Source of the DNA: Gordionus sp. m RMFG-2023 | Taxonomy: Eukaryota; Nematomorpha; Gordioida; Chordodea; Parachordodidae | Length of the DNA stretch: 64,000 bases | Assembly: GCF_954871325.1 (NCBI RefSeq) | Contig: NC_088777.1 | Span: forward strand, 5,210,509-5,274,508 | Direction: 5' to 3' | Notes under the pieces: model-generated | Seen by the model: only the letters and a program-made list of their open reading frames with translations | The model's database searches: none | Told to the model about the DNA's origin: nothing | Position numbers and translations under genes: made by a program | Part shown: positions 32,515-44,212 of the stretch, one piece after another | Layout: each line of letters begins with the position of its first letter | Position numbering within the stretch: position 1 is the first letter of the stretch

Positions 32515-33630
32515 ACGATCCGAGTTATCGTAATATATTTATTGTATGGTTAAAAAGTATTTTTACTACCAACACTATATTATCTCCTGTTATTATGTCC
32601 TGTAGTAATCATTTCGTTACAATTTTTTTACTTAAAATAAAAATGGTTGATTTTAAAATTAAATAATATAAATAACTATAAACCAATATAATAAGAGCTT
32701 AATAAGCCAAAAAAAATAAAATTGAATAACAATAATATATATTATATTTAAATTAAATTACAAATTTAAATATAGAATAAGTTGTGGGATCGAATCCCAT
32801 AATGTACAAAAAATTTTCTTAAAATTTAACATTAGAGAGATATAGTCTCCATCGATTTATTTAACATTAAAAAGATAGGAAAGTTGATAGGAAAAATAAA
32901 AATTAACATTAAGATGATAGGAAAGTTGATAAAATAAATAAAAATTAATAAGAATATACAAAAACGTTCATTTCTTGATTACGCTCATTATATATATAGA
33001 TAATGATTTATCAATAAAATAATCAGATCTTATTGCAAATTTTGTTAAATTTAGTCTACTTAATATTATTGATGTGCATCGGGCCTAATTTTTCAAGCCC
33101 GGTCAGAAATATTTTTTAAAAAGTTTTGCAGGCCCGGCCCGAACCCGAAATTTTTTTTTAAAAAATTTACCGACCCAGTCCGGCCCGAATTTATTTAAAT
33201 ATAGAAATTAATCTTTATAATTACTCAAAATAAAAAACATATGTTATATGTCGTTTAGTTTCAATAAGTAAAATCAAATATTTTTATTTTACATAAAAAA
33301 TTCAATATAAAATTGATAAATTTAGATATATTTAAAAAAAATTCCAAGGTCCGACCCGACTCGGCCTGATTTTTTTTTTTAAATATTAGGCCCAGCTCGG
33401 CCTAAACCCGATTATTTTAAATAGAATTAGGCCCGAAAGTGAAAATTGAAAAGAAAATAATTAAGAAAAGATAAGAAAAATAAAGATTAACAGTGACCTA
33501 AAGCAAAAATGGGAAGAAAATAATAAATTGAGAAAAAAAATTTAAAAAAATTGACAAGTATAATTTTTAAAAATAAAAATTTCCTTTTCCGGGGGTTTTT
33601 TTCCCATGAGATTTTTTCCCGACTATATGA
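32515..33630. other. Spacer between the two duplicates, with a GC-rich MITE fragment
   Basis: No gene. It holds a second ACGATCCGAGTTATCGTAAT copy (about 32510) and a short self-complementary GTGGGATCGAATCCCAT (32785). At 33064-33440 there is a truncated copy of the CCCGGCCCG-type MITE that is better preserved at 49487-49903. Confidence 0.5.
33064..33440. mobile_element. GC-rich hAT-type MITE, truncated
   Basis: GCATCGGGCCTAATTTTTCA, GCAGGCCCGGCCCGAACCC, CCAAGGTCCGACCCGACTCG and TTTTAAATAGAATTAGGCCC occur in the same order as at 49487-49903. The right terminal segment present there is missing here. Confidence 0.65.
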
Positions 33631-33795
33631 TGAAGAAAAATAATTTCTAAGCGGCATAATATAATATACTAATTGAAATGATATTCATTTTCTTATGATA
33701 TAAATAACATATAAAAATTAAACTATTAGATATATTCAATAATAAAGCAATTCATTAATAATTCTATTATCTTATCCCATAATTAATAGATTAAT

Positions 33796-34085
33796 CCGAA
33801 AGAAGGTTTCTACCTCCGCCAAAGGATTTCAATCGAAATCTGTCTTTCAAACTGTATATCCATTCATGGGTCATTAAGCCCCGTGAACCACACCTAATTA
33901 GATATCCCTCTTTTTTTTTCTTTTTTTTTTAAAATAATTTTTTAATTTTTTTTTCTTAATTTCCCTTCTTTTAATTATATGTTTTTATATTGATTTTTTT
34001 GTTTTTAATATATATTTTTAATTCAATAGTGTATATAAATGTTCATGTTCATGTTTTAATTTTTTTACCAAATAAAGTTTACTAG
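33796..34085 (+). mobile_element. Non-LTR retrotransposon, 5'-truncated 3' end
   Basis: Begins directly in coding sequence: PKEGFYLRQRISIEICLSNC then ISIHGSLSPVNHT and a stop at 33895-33897. It aligns with the last residues of the fragment at 40716 (PNEGFYLRLQISLEICRSNF...) and with the tail of the 9330 element. An AT-rich 3' UTR of about 170 bp ends at AATAAA (34071). Copy 1 (26.83 kb) lacks it, which proves insertion into ATTAATAGATTAAT|TTAATAAAAT. Confidence 0.8.
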
Positions 34086-34129
34086 TAGTTTAATAAAATT
34101 ATATTAAAAATAATTATATTTCATTTTAA

Positions 34130-34970
34130 ATTTCAATAATATTAAGTCCGCAAGCTGGCATATTATTATTTTATAAATAAAAAATTTTAAATTATTTTTT
34201 TGTATTATTACTTAAAAAGTAAGCAGCTAAATTCCATTTATTATCTAAATGCGAACCAATTACGAGTAAACTATAAGAACAAATATGGGTTTTTATTAAT
34301 TACAAATGATCACATTTTAATAGTTAAAATAAGATAAATTAATTTTTTTTTAAAAAATATTTGCCCAATTGCTATTGATATTTTTTCTAAATAGCACTTT
34401 GTTTTTATTGCCTTTCCATTATTTATATAAATTAATTACAATATTACCATATAATAATATCATTCTAATAAATAAGATATCACAGAAAAATTTTATCGAA
34501 AATATAATGATTGTAAAATAAATTTTACACCTAACAAATAAACATAAGATTTTCCATTTTTAAGGGAAAAATGTAAAGTTCACTGATTTATTTTATATTA
34601 AATTTCAATTGTTTTATTTAATTTTAACATATTGGATATATAGGTAGGATTATAACCCTTATAACTAATATATTGATATTTTTTGCGAATATTCTTCTAG
34701 ATAAGGGATAGAGTTAAAATTATAAATGGCACTATATTTTATTGTTGTTTTGAGACAATTTAAACGATGAATTTAATATCAATAATTTATAAAAGTAAAG
34801 ATTGGAGGAGTGAGGGGGGGGGGGTGGTATATGTATTTTTTCGACTTTTTATTTGATTCCGAAAATAGAAACACTATGATTTGTTAAGCAAAGATATAAT
34901 AACTTTTTTTGACGTGGGTTAATATATAATGAAAAAATATTTTTTTGTTTTTTTGTGAATCTTATTTTTA
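34130..34970. repeat. Family-A repeat arm (forward), third copy
   Basis: Same block order as 26880-27760, with core TCCGCAAGCTGGCA at 34147-34160 and a G tract at 34815. Confidence 0.85.
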
Positions 34971-35174
34971 GTTATATTTTGCTTTTAAATAAAATAAAAA
35001 TTTTTATTTTAATACCAATTTATGTCTACTTTTTTAATGAAATATATATAATTTTTTTTATCCATATCAAATATTCTTAGATTATAGCTAACCCGGAACT
35101 TTAACCTCGGATTCAAAAATATTTCCATAAACCGAATGCAGTAAATTTTTTTTACCTTGAACCGACCCAATAAA

Positions 35175-36165
35175 TATTTTTACCGGGTTCACAATTCTGT
35201 AATATTGCCCATGTTTATTACATAAGTGCTTACACTTAGAAAATGTAATTTTTGAAATGGTTTTAAAGTGGAATCGTTCCCTGCCTTTTCAATGTCAGTG
35301 TGCTGAACAGGAATGATGCTTAAGTAAATATACAATACTATCATTAGTATTTTGATTTTCAAATAGATCAAATAATGGCAGAGGAACTATCTCATTATCC
35401 GATTCCTCTCCTTCTTATACTTTAAAAAAATTTTTAATAAATATATTATTATTTTTTTTTTACTTGAAAGCTTTTATATAATTTCTAGAATTGTCGATAA
35501 TGCATTTGGTCACTTTATTTTATATCCTATATATCGAAAAAAACTTCAAAGAATATTTCTGCTTGATATTAAAATCGGTGTTTTTTGATATAGCCTTTTA
35601 CAAGCTAAGCTTGCAGAAACCCTCTCAAGAGTATCTGGTTGTAGCCAATATACCATCATTCTCAAATAAGAACCTTTTTAAAAGATAGTATTATCAATCT
35701 ATAAAATATATATTTTATATACCGATGATTAGCTGACCAATCCATAGTTGTACAGACAATTTTTGCAATAAATCCACTAATTTCTTTACCCTGGTGTCAT
35801 ATGCTTTGTTAAGTTTTAATACGAGGGTAGGTCTAGTCACCACATTTTTAGTTGGCTACAATTTTTAGATAATATCAATAAATGCAGTGCTTTCTACAAC
35901 TGAAAATTGAAAATTCAAATTAATTTATCAACAGCTGATTGTGCTATCTTTATCTTTGATGTAGATGCATTCTGCATCTCCATGAATGTGATGGGCTTCA
36001 ATTTTTATTTATTACTATTCAAATATTCATTAATCTCTTTCATTTTTGAGGAATGTTCAGTCTATAATTTTTTAATTAAAAAATCATTAATTCCTTAATA
36101 TTTTATTAAAAATAACTTAGCCTTTTCAATAATTGAAGATAAATCTTTTGAAAATTTAGTAACTG
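35175..36165 (-). pseudogene. hAT transposase remnant, family A, duplicate of 27990-28936
   Basis: Near-identical in layout to the copy at 28 kb, including the loss of HTLNLIAS between HHSCSAH and DIEKAGNDS (about 35280). Legible minus-strand pieces include TRPTLVLKLNKAYDTRVKKL (about 35820), VDLLQKLSVQLW and IPLPLFDLFENQNTNDSI. Because the private solo LTR is absent, the coding side runs uninterrupted to about 36165, where a ~400-bp insertion follows. It is non-functional. Confidence 0.75.
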
Positions 36166-36562
36166 TGTCACAATTGAGTGTTTTTGTCATTGGAAATCAG
36201 AACCTAAAAAATAAAAAGAAATATATACTAAAATTATAGTTGAATCCTTTATTAAATAATAATAAATATAATTAAATCATAATTAAATAAAAGAAAAATT
36301 AAAAATTAATGTAAAAATAAAAATTAAAAAATAACGTAAATTTAAGTTAAAAATAATAATCCAATCATCATTTTTCGCATCATAATTTCTCCATTATATA
36401 TCCTTTTTCTTTAATCAACATTTGCATAGTCTCAATTTGTACCGAGATTTAATTCTTTTTCTTGAGTAGATTTGAATATCTTTCGGCTTCGTAATTTTGT
36501 TTAAAAATAATTTGCCTGTCTGGCGTTTTTCTTAATCTAGTAAATTTGAATATTTCCACAAT
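36166..36562. mobile_element. Insertion of ~400 bp, possible solo LTR
   Basis: Starts TGTCACAATTG and ends near TTTCCACA. Copy 1 (29.35 kb) reads AGTAACTGTTTATGTGATG straight through. A diverged relative lies at 7256-7560. TG...CA ends suit an LTR, but no 5-bp duplication is visible, so the class is not settled. Confidence 0.45.
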
Positions 36563-36569
36563 TATTTAT

Positions 36570-38150
36570 GTGATGAAAAATAATTTCTAATCGTAACATG
36601 ATATACTAATTGAAGTGAGATTCATTTTCTTATGATATAAATAACAAATAAAAATTAAACTATTAGATATGTTCAATAAAAAGGGAATGCGTTAATAATT
36701 CAATTTTCTTTTAACTCATAATTAATAGATTAATTTAATAAAATTATGTTAAAAATAATTATATTTACCATTTAAATTTCAATAATATTAAGTCCGCAAG
36801 CTGGCGTATTATTTTTTATGAAAAAATCAGGGACCCAAACCGAATTTGAACGAACTATTAAATCGCTAAAAACCGGTATTTTTTATCTACCTAAACCGAA
36901 CCTAAACCGCTAAAAAAAATTAGCCAAACCTATGAATTTTAAAGGAGAAATAGAAGAGGTTTTTGAAATCGTAAAAGTTTATTATATTGGTATAAATTAA
37001 AGAAGTATAGGTTGAATTTTAAAAGGAAAAATACAAAAGAGAATATATATATTTCTTGAGATGAATTTTAAAAGGAGAGAGAAATAAGTGTTTGAAGTTT
37101 GTGTAAAAGTTTATATAATATGATAAATTCAAGTATGCGTTGAATTTTAAAAGGAGAAATATTTAGATGTTAATATTGAACTATTTATTAATATTTTCTT
37201 AATGCAATCTACAACTCATCATATAGAATTAATCCCCTATCAATTATCCTTGTAAAATACTTATTGATATAAATAAATTATAAATATTAAATTATTAGAT
37301 ATATTCAATAATAGGAATATATATTAATAGTTGTATTTCCTTTTTAACTAAAAAATATAAATTCTTTAATATAATTTTTTTTTTAAATTATAATCACTTT
37401 TTAAATTTCACTAACATTAAATCCGCAAGTTGGCGTTCATTATTTAAATACTATTAAATAATATAAAGTTATATATCAGTTACTTACTTAAACATTAAAA
37501 GTTCATTTTAATAAACTGAATTACCATAATATACATGGTGATGTATAATATTTAAAACAAAATTATTCCCCAGTAAAGTATATTATTAATATTACAATGA
37601 TCAACGTAAAAAATATTATTAAATGTGCTTACACATAGTATAAATAAACAAAAAAAAATTACCTCACATTAGGTTGAATAACATTAATTCAACCTAAAGG
37701 ATCTAAAAAAACCATGTCAATCTAAAAGGTCTAGATCAGATAGAACAAGAACCCAGTTATTATAGTTCCTTTATAAAAAAATTAACCAATAAGCACAAAT
37801 TTATTTCAGATTTAATTTATCCTAAGGCCCTTTTAAGGGCCATAGCACACAAAGATTCTTTTTAGGGCCATAACATCTAAAAGCCCTTTTTAGGACCATT
37901 CAACCAAAAATTCGCCACAAAACCCAAAGGTTTTTTTCATGGTCATTTAAATAAACAAATAATATTTCTTTAACGATAAACTTAACATAACAATTATTTC
38001 AATGTACTTATCAATTATTTCAACATCATCGATCCCTGGGTGGATGTCTATACCTACAAATCAACACCTAATTATAATCCCCTCCCTTGTCTTTATATCA
38101 TATCTTTTTGTATCTTTAAAAATATATTTCACTAAATTTGTAGAAAGAAA
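36570..38150. repeat. Family-A central segment, copy 2
   Basis: Contains forward cores at 36793-36806 and 37422-37435, the GGACCCAAACCGAATTTGAA block, repeated GAATTTTAAAAGGAGAAATA words (37010, 37060, 37140) and the AAGGCCCTTTTAAGGGCC block (37825). No gene. Confidence 0.6.
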
Positions 38151-38871
38151 TACATGAACGCTTAAACCCACCAACAATTCTCATTAGATGTTAATCCGCA
38201 TTAATACCCCAAGTTATTTTATTTCAGCATAGCAAATCAAAGTGATTCTCTCCTTTCAAATAATGAAAATTCGAACAAATACACATACCCCCCCCCTATC
38301 CAGTCTTTACTTTTATAAATTATTGATATTAAATTCATCGAATCTCATTTTTATATATTATTTTAAATCGTAGCAAAACCAACATATCATTTTACAAATA
38401 AAATATAACGTCATTTAATATTACCGCAATCCCTTATCTAAAAGAATATTCTCAAAAAATATCAATATATTGGTCACAAGGGTTGTCTTATCCTTTTGTG
38501 CTAAACGTTTTAAATTAATCCTACTAAATATCCAATACGTCAAAATTAAATAAAAACAATTGACATTTTATATAAAATAAATCAGTGAACATTACATTTT
38601 CCCCTAAAATGGAAAATCTTTATATATTTTTATGCTAGGTGTAAAATAATCTTTTACAAACATTATATTTTCGATAAAATTATTCTGTGATATCTCATTA
38701 TGATATTATTGTATGGTAATATTGTAATTAATCTATATAATAAATAACATAAAGGTAATAAAAACAAAGTGCTATTTAGAAAAAAATATCAATAGCAAGT
38801 AGGCAAAAAATTTAAAAAAATTAATTTACCTAAACCATTAAAATTTGATAATTTGTATATATAGTGTTGTT

Positions 38872-39079
38872 AAACGGCTGTTTTGAGCCGATTTTTAAAA
38901 ACGGCTCACTCAATATTTCATTTAGAAAAATATTACACAAACCTGAAGATTTTCCTCGTTGAAGGAACAAAGGAGACATATATTACTGAAATCTCGAGGC
39001 TTAGGCAATATTTTTTTGGCTAAAATATTGAGTTAATCGCTATAAAAATCGGCTCAAAATGAGGAGTTTAACAACACTA
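38872..39079. mobile_element. hAT MITE TAGTGTTGTTAA, copy in duplicate 2
   Basis: Orthologous in position to 31941-32149. Its right end TTAACAACACTA abuts the target duplication of the hAT at 39081. The host sequence resumes at GTAATATATAAAAACCC after that hAT. Confidence 0.8.
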
Positions 39080-39080
39080 G

Positions 39081-40435
39081 CAGATTTGTTAAAGTATCTT
39101 GATCCTGTATCTAGATATAAAAATGTGGTATCTGTATCTAGATATATTTTTGATTAAAATATCTGTATCTGTATCTATATATTATTTTAGACGCATCTGT
39201 ATCTGTTTTAAGATACATTTTGATATACTTTTATTTATCGTTTTTTATATTATAAACAAAAATACTTGAATGCAAAATTTATTTTATTTCATATGAGCAT
39301 ATAATTTAAATATATATATTAAAAAATATTTCGATTACTCTAATAAAAAATTATATATATAAAATATTAAAATATATAAAAAAATAGATATATACTCTAA
39401 ATATTATGTCAGACTTTATCAATAAACCAGACAAATTTTTATATTACACTGCAACTCAAGAAATCTGCCATTTTAATTTTCAATGGAATTAGTTAATTTT
39501 ATTTTACTAATTTTAAAAATTTATTTTAGATTAATATTAATAGTGATGAAGAGGAAGAAGTAATGATCAATGAAGCATCAACAAGTTCAGACATTGTTTT
39601 CATGGTCAATTTATAGAGAATATTTTAAAATAATATCTCAAAATAAAAAAAAAAATCTCTGATAGTAAAATGTTTGCCATATCTATAAAAAAAATACGAA
39701 AATTTCAGTTAGCATTACCTCAACTTGCAACATTGTAAAACATTTAAGGGTATAGATACTAAATAAAATGTTTAAAATTGTAATTTTCAATTTTAAGAGA
39801 AAAAATCAAACACTGTTAATGAAAAAAACAATTAATACAAAGATTAGTTGATGAATTATCAAGATCTTCAACTGATAACAAATAATCTGCGAAAAAAAAC
39901 AATTAATTTAATATTTTTCAGTATCCCGTAGCAGCAGATATGATTGTTAATAATGATTTAAATTTTGATACTCAACAAATTTTAAATAATTTTTTCGAAA
40001 CTGAATGCCCAGATTTTATATTTTTAAAGAATAAACACCACAATCCCTTCAAGTGCCCCAGTAGAAAGGCTTTATAGTATAGCTAAAAATGTCTTTACGG
40101 ATTAACGAGGCTGCCTTAAGGATCCAAATTCTGAAAAAATTTTATTACTGAAATCTAATAATTATTTATAATCATTTAATCATATATTTTTATATATTAT
40201 ATTAAAAATTATTTTAATTTTGATAAATGTGATATCTAATCAATAAAGTTTGTATCTCATTTCATACATTTTCACTATAGAATCCTAATTTCGGTTTATG
40301 CAATTATATAAGAGTATTAAAAAATTGTATCTAAGATAACTTTTTAGACGATTTATCTGTATCTGGATCTAAATAACTTTTTTGACTATGTATCTGTATC
40401 TAGATCCATTTAAAAAGTATCTTTTAACAACTCTG
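39081..40435 (+). mobile_element. Non-autonomous hAT (1355 bp) related to the 50.6-kb hAT
   Basis: Ends CAGATTTGTTAAAGTATC and GTATCTTTTAACAACTCTG are flanked by the perfect 8-bp duplication AACACTAG (39073-39080, 40436-40443). Repeated TATCTGTATCTAGAT words lie near both ends, as in the 50626 element. A worn C-terminal transposase piece remains on + near 39990-40100 (NFFETECPDFIFLKN, SIAKNVFTD), with the central transposase deleted. Confidence 0.9.
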
Positions 40436-40715
40436 AACACTAGTAATATATAAAAACCCATATTTGTTCTTGCAATTTATTCGTAATTGGTTTCGAAATC
40501 AATTTTCGGCAGATAATAAATGGAATATATCTTACTTTTTAAGTAATATAATATGATTTTAAAATTTATTATGATAAAAAAAAATATATAATTTTTTTCA
40601 AAATATAATAAAACGCCAACTTGCGGATTAAATGTTATTGAAATTTATAATCAATTATAATTATTTTTTAATACAATTATTTTAACAAATCTCTAACTTA
40701 CTCTTAAATAGAATT

Positions 40716-41420
40716 ATCGATTGTGGTCAGCCCATTGAATCGAAGGCTTACCATCCCTTGCACTGCAAGTTCTCCCGACGACAACCTCGTCATAAATCTA
40801 TCAATATCATTTTACTAGCCGCCCTCAAAAAAGTTAATATCCCATCTACCCTCGAATCAGTGGGTCTTTCAAACGAATACGCCATACGCCCGGATGGTAT
40901 TTCTCTCATACCCTGGTCTAATGGTCTTCCGCTAACATGGGATTACACTTGCGTTGATTTTGCTGCCAAGTCTAACCTCTCATTTTCTGCTATCGAAAAG
41001 GTAGGAATCCTTAAAAAAAATAAATACGCTGGCCTCGCCAACACTATGTTCATTCCTATCGTTACCAATACCCTAGGCATGTTTGGAAACGAGGCCCTCA
41101 ATTTTATTAAAATTATAGGAAAAAAAATGAGACAGATCTCAGGGGACCCCAATGAAGGATTTTACCTTCGCCTGCAGATTTCCCTGGAAATTTGCCGGTC
41201 TAATTTTTTAAGTATTCACTCTTCTCTTGGATGATATATACCCCCCCCCCTTTTTTTAAAATATATATATTTCTTTTATAGTCCTTTTTAATGTCTTCAT
41301 AGATTATATATATATTATATATTTATTTTTTTTATATTTAATTTTTAATATATCCATTTTAATATATATTTTTTATTCCTCTGTAATTTTAATGAAAATC
41401 GAAAAATAAAATAGTTATTA
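40716..41420 (+). mobile_element. Non-LTR retrotransposon, 5'-truncated C-terminal fragment
   Basis: Inserted into family-A sequence (AAATAGAATTA before, TTAACTATTAATTTTT after), in a position where copy 1 (about 32440) is uninterrupted. It consists of the C-terminal coding domain, a roughly 190-bp AT-rich 3' UTR starting with a C tract (41241), and AATAAA at 41405. It belongs to the same family as 9230-12245 and 33796. Confidence 0.8.
40717..41236 (+). pseudogene. C-terminal RLE-like domain of a non-LTR retrotransposon
   Basis: This is the best-preserved copy of the domain. The open frame runs from the truncation point: DCGQPIE...YHPLHCKFS supplies a C..H..HC zinc-binding pattern, followed by RRQPRHKSINIILLAALKK, VNIPSTLESVGLSNEYAIRPDG, IPWSNGLPLTWDYTCVD, KKNKYAGLANTMFIPIVTNT, LGMFGNEALNFIKIIGKKMR and FYLRLQISLEICRSN to the stop. 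Conserved Pro-Asp-Gly, then Trp-Asp-x-Thr-Cys about 14 residues later, resembles the PD-(D/E)XK arrangement of restriction-like endonucleases (inference). The frame has no break over 170 codons, but lacks the RT half and cannot act alone. Confidence 0.7.
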
Positions 41421-41559
41421 TTTAACTATTAATTTTTTTTTATTATAAATTTCATGGATTTTTCTTACTGTTACGATCTGAGTTATCGTAAGTTATTATT
41501 AATTAAGATATTTGATGTTTTATACATTTTTTTTACTTTAGAAATTTTAACTTGAGTCT

Positions 41560-41830
41560 TGAATAAATAAATATTATATACTTGAGTCAACTAGAGGACG
41601 AATATTTCATATTTATTATTATTAATTTTTTTACTTTAGACTTTTAACTTGAGTCAGAATTATATAATTGAGTCGATTAGAGGAATATTTCTATGAACTT
41701 GAGTCGTTTACTTGAGTCGATTAGAGGACGAATATTTCAAATTAGTTAATATTAATTAGATATTTGTTCTATTTTTTTTATTTTTTAACTTAGAATTCTA
41801 CCTTTAGTCGTGAATACCAATTATATACTT
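41560..41830. repeat. Degenerate tandem repeat, about three units
   Basis: TTGAGTC(A/G)A(C/T)TAGAGGA(CGA)ATATTTC recurs at about 41580, 41670 and 41720, each preceded by TTTTTACTTTAGA-(A/C)TTTTAACTTGAGTC. Units are uneven, roughly 60-110 bp. Confidence 0.6.
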
Positions 41831-42390
41831 GATTATCTTATTCCTCAATCCTCATTTTATTAAAATAAATTCCTATTTACATTTTTTGATTGAATACTAT
41901 ATTCTCAAATCATAAAATATTTTGCAGGTATCTGATATTTTAAAATTATATCTCAATCATTATTTGAATTTTATATAGGAAAGGCAGACATGTGATAATA
42001 ATGAAAACTATGAGATGGCGGGTTAATTTTCTTTAGCACTCCTTCATCTATATATATTTTTTATAGTTATTTTTTAGGTAATTATTTTATTTAGTCATTA
42101 ATGATTAATAACTCATAAAATATTTAAAAAATATCAAATATACTTGTCCAAAATACATTTCTAAAATTAGAAAAAAAATATAATACGTGTTTAAAAAATA
42201 GCGATGAAATTAAACAAATGGCCAGAAAGTTCGTACCAAATTCTTATCTAGGATGGGGCATAGCGATACTAATTTATTAAATCTGGGCCTGCTGCTACAT
42301 ATTTAAAGAAAGTTTCCTGACTGGTCTGTTGTTTTGGAGGGATGTACCGACATCGACTAATATTATAAAATTTCCCTATCCGATCCGATC
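41830..42390. other. AT-rich DNA with a short complex patch, no gene
   Basis: 42200-42370 is less AT-rich. It has short frames on both strands, none long or recognisable. It may belong to the hAT whose terminus-like GCGCGTACGCAGGAATTT starts near 42396. Confidence 0.35.
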
Positions 42391-43550
42391 ATGCGCGTAC
42401 GCAGGAATTTGGTGTGGGGGAGGGATAATTAAAATTTTTTAAAATAAAATTATAATTATTTAAAATATCATAAATTTATTAGGACTAATAACTATTTCTA
42501 ATATACAAATTTATATGAATTATAAAAAAATTAAATATATGAACCGGTATATAAAAAATATCAAACGGATATAACCGGCGGCATATAAATACTTTAAATA
42601 AATCTGAATTATAAAATATTAAGTGGATATAACCAGGATATGAATGACTATAAAAAAATAACCCATAATAGAAATTTAAATTTTTTTGAGTTTTTAAAAT
42701 TTATATATAAAATATAAAAAATTTAAATGTTGGAAATATGAATAATTATATTATTTATGTAAAAGAAAAATATATAAGACATTAAAAAATGATTGCACAA
42801 AAAATATTATAGAAACATTATATTTTTTTAATGTAAAATCCAATCTTCGTTGGGATTGAGCTAATTTTTCAATTATCTCATCCATGCTTGGCGTCAAATG
42901 CCTATGGATATTCAAAAGGGCCAGACCATTCAATTTACTTTCAGAAGTTGTACTTCTTAGGTACGTTTTTAACCTTCTTAAAGAAGAGAATGTTCTCTCA
43001 TTAGTTGCAGTACTAATGGGAAGAGTTGCTAATATATATAATAATTTCAATATATTGGGAAAATAATCTAAAAGATGTTTGAAATGATGCAAAGCACCCA
43101 TAGCATTTTTTGGGTTGATTTCAATGGTAGAGAACATGAATCCGATATTGCTAAGTTGAGTGAATGGGCAGCACAGTGGACATATATAGCTGTTGGGCGT
43201 TTTTTTTAATAAATGTCTGAAGCCCATTGAATTGTCCACTCATTGTACGTGCTCCATCATACCCTTGCCCACGTATCATATTTATATTTAGCTATATTTT
43301 TGAAAATAATTTTTTTAATAAGATTAATTATTACTTCTAATTTTTTAAGATTCTCAAATATTACATCAGCTAAAGCAGACCCAGTGATTTCAGCAATCAA
43401 TTTTTCTAAAATGATATTGTTGCAAATATCAATTATCTCATTTTGTATCCCAGGGCTAAGATAAGTAGCATTTTTACTGCCACTAATGAGGCTCTCCATT
43501 TATACAGGATCTCCCTAATGCTTTAAATTTTAAAAGTCCACGAAAATTAC
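42391..43550 (-). mobile_element. ZMYM1-like hAT transposon remnant, internally deleted
   Basis: A minus-strand transposase remnant occupies 42751-43499. ATGCGCGTACGCAGGAATTT at about 42395 resembles the CGTACGCAGGA-type terminus seen on related hATs and may be its 3' end. The other side stops abruptly at 43551, where a truncated reversed family-A arm begins. No target duplication was found. Confidence 0.55.
42751..43499 (-). pseudogene. hAT transposase (ZMYM1-like), decayed
   Basis: The N-terminal piece (43499-43257) reads ESLISGSKNATYLSPGIQNE and IIDICNNIILEKLIAEITGS, typical of the start of the RNase H-like core in ZMYM1/TTF-type hATs. Across a frame change near 43250, a QGYDGARTMSGQFNGLQTF remnant can be read. 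The C-terminal piece (43239-42751) carries LDYFPNILKLLYILATLPIS, TATNERTFSSLRRLKTYLRS and LNGLALLNIHR, the hATC dimerisation domain. Much of the catalytic core is deleted between them (near 43170). It is inactive. Confidence 0.85.
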
Positions 43551-44126
43551 TTCAAAACTTTTCTGTGATATCTCATTATGATATTATTGTATTGTAATAT
43601 TGTAATTAATCTATATAAATAATATAAAGGCAATAAAAACAAAGTGCTATTTAGAAAATAATATCAATATCAAGTAGGCAAAAATTATTTTAAAAAATTA
43701 ATTTACCTAAACCATTAAAATTTGATAATTTTTAATATATAGTGTTATTAAACGCCCGTTTTGAGCCGATTTTTAAAAACGGCTAACTCATTAATTCATC
43801 CTGAAAAATATTACACAAGCCTGAAGATTTTGCTCATTGAAAGAACAAAGAAGACATAATCGGGAGGCTTAGATAATATTTTTTTGGCTAAAATATTGAG
43901 TTAGCCGTTATAAAAAATTGGCTCAAAGGCCTTTTAACAACATTAGTAATATATAAAAACCCATATTTGTTCTTGCAATTTACGTAATTCGAAATCAATT
44001 TTTGGCAAATAATAAATGGATTATATCTTCCTTTTAGAGTAATAATATAATACGCTTTTAAAATTTATTATAACAATGAAATATAATTATAAAATTTTTT
44101 CAAAAAATAATACGCCAACTTGCGGA
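43551..44126. repeat. Family-A reversed arm, partial copy, with TAGTGTTG MITE
   Basis: Matches 31766-32339 up to the core CGCCAACTTGCGGA (44113-44126). It includes the MITE at 43740-43945 in the same position as in both duplicates. It begins mid-arm at the junction with the hAT remnant. Confidence 0.8.
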
Positions 44127-44140
44127 TTAAATATTATTTA

Positions 44141-44212
44141 ATAACAACTAATATAATAAATATATAAACAAATACCAATAACTATCACATTACAAAATAG
44201 GTCCAAGTATAC
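44141..44212. repeat. About 70-bp direct repeat outside the gypsy element, left copy
   Basis: AACAACTAATATAATAAATA...ACAAATACCAATAACTATCA...GGTCCAAGT recurs at 47802-47865, on the other side of the Ty3/gypsy element. The two copies are about 3.66 kb apart and are not part of its LTRs. Confidence 0.7.

Larger units (their letters stand above)
26680..32515. repeat. Segmental duplication, copy 1
   Basis: From AATTTCTAAACGGCATAATA (about 26680) to GTTACGATCTGAGTTATCGT (about 32485), the blocks run in the same order and orientation as 33630-41490: forward arm, hAT transposase, forward core (29590), a GGGACCC block, forward core (30565), TAGGTGGAATAACATTAATT, reversed arm, reversed core (32326). 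Private to this copy are a solo LTR (28937) and an LTR fragment (29893). Shared with copy 2 is the MITE at 31941, which is therefore older than the duplication. Confidence 0.8.
38150..40640. repeat. Family-A repeat arm (reversed), copy 2, with nested insertions
   Basis: Parallels 31225-32345 and ends at the core CGCCAACTTGCGGA (40614-40627). The TAGTGTTG MITE (38872-39079) sits at the same place as in copy 1. A 1355-bp hAT has then inserted exactly at the right end of that MITE. Confidence 0.85.
33630..41490. repeat. Segmental duplication, copy 2
   Basis: Parallels 26680-32515 block for block (see that entry). Insertions private to this copy explain its extra length: a retrotransposon 3' fragment (33796-34085), a ~400-bp insertion (36166-36562), a 1355-bp hAT (39081-40435) and a second retrotransposon fragment (40716-41420). 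Confidence 0.8.

Noticed and set aside
32782-32805. tRNA T-arm-like GTGGGATCGAATCCCAT
   Set aside because: The 70 bp upstream cannot fold into D and anticodon arms; only a short palindrome remains.
26680-41490. Duplication as an assembly artefact
   Set aside because: The two copies differ by many substitutions and by private insertions with target duplications, so they are genuinely distinct sequences.
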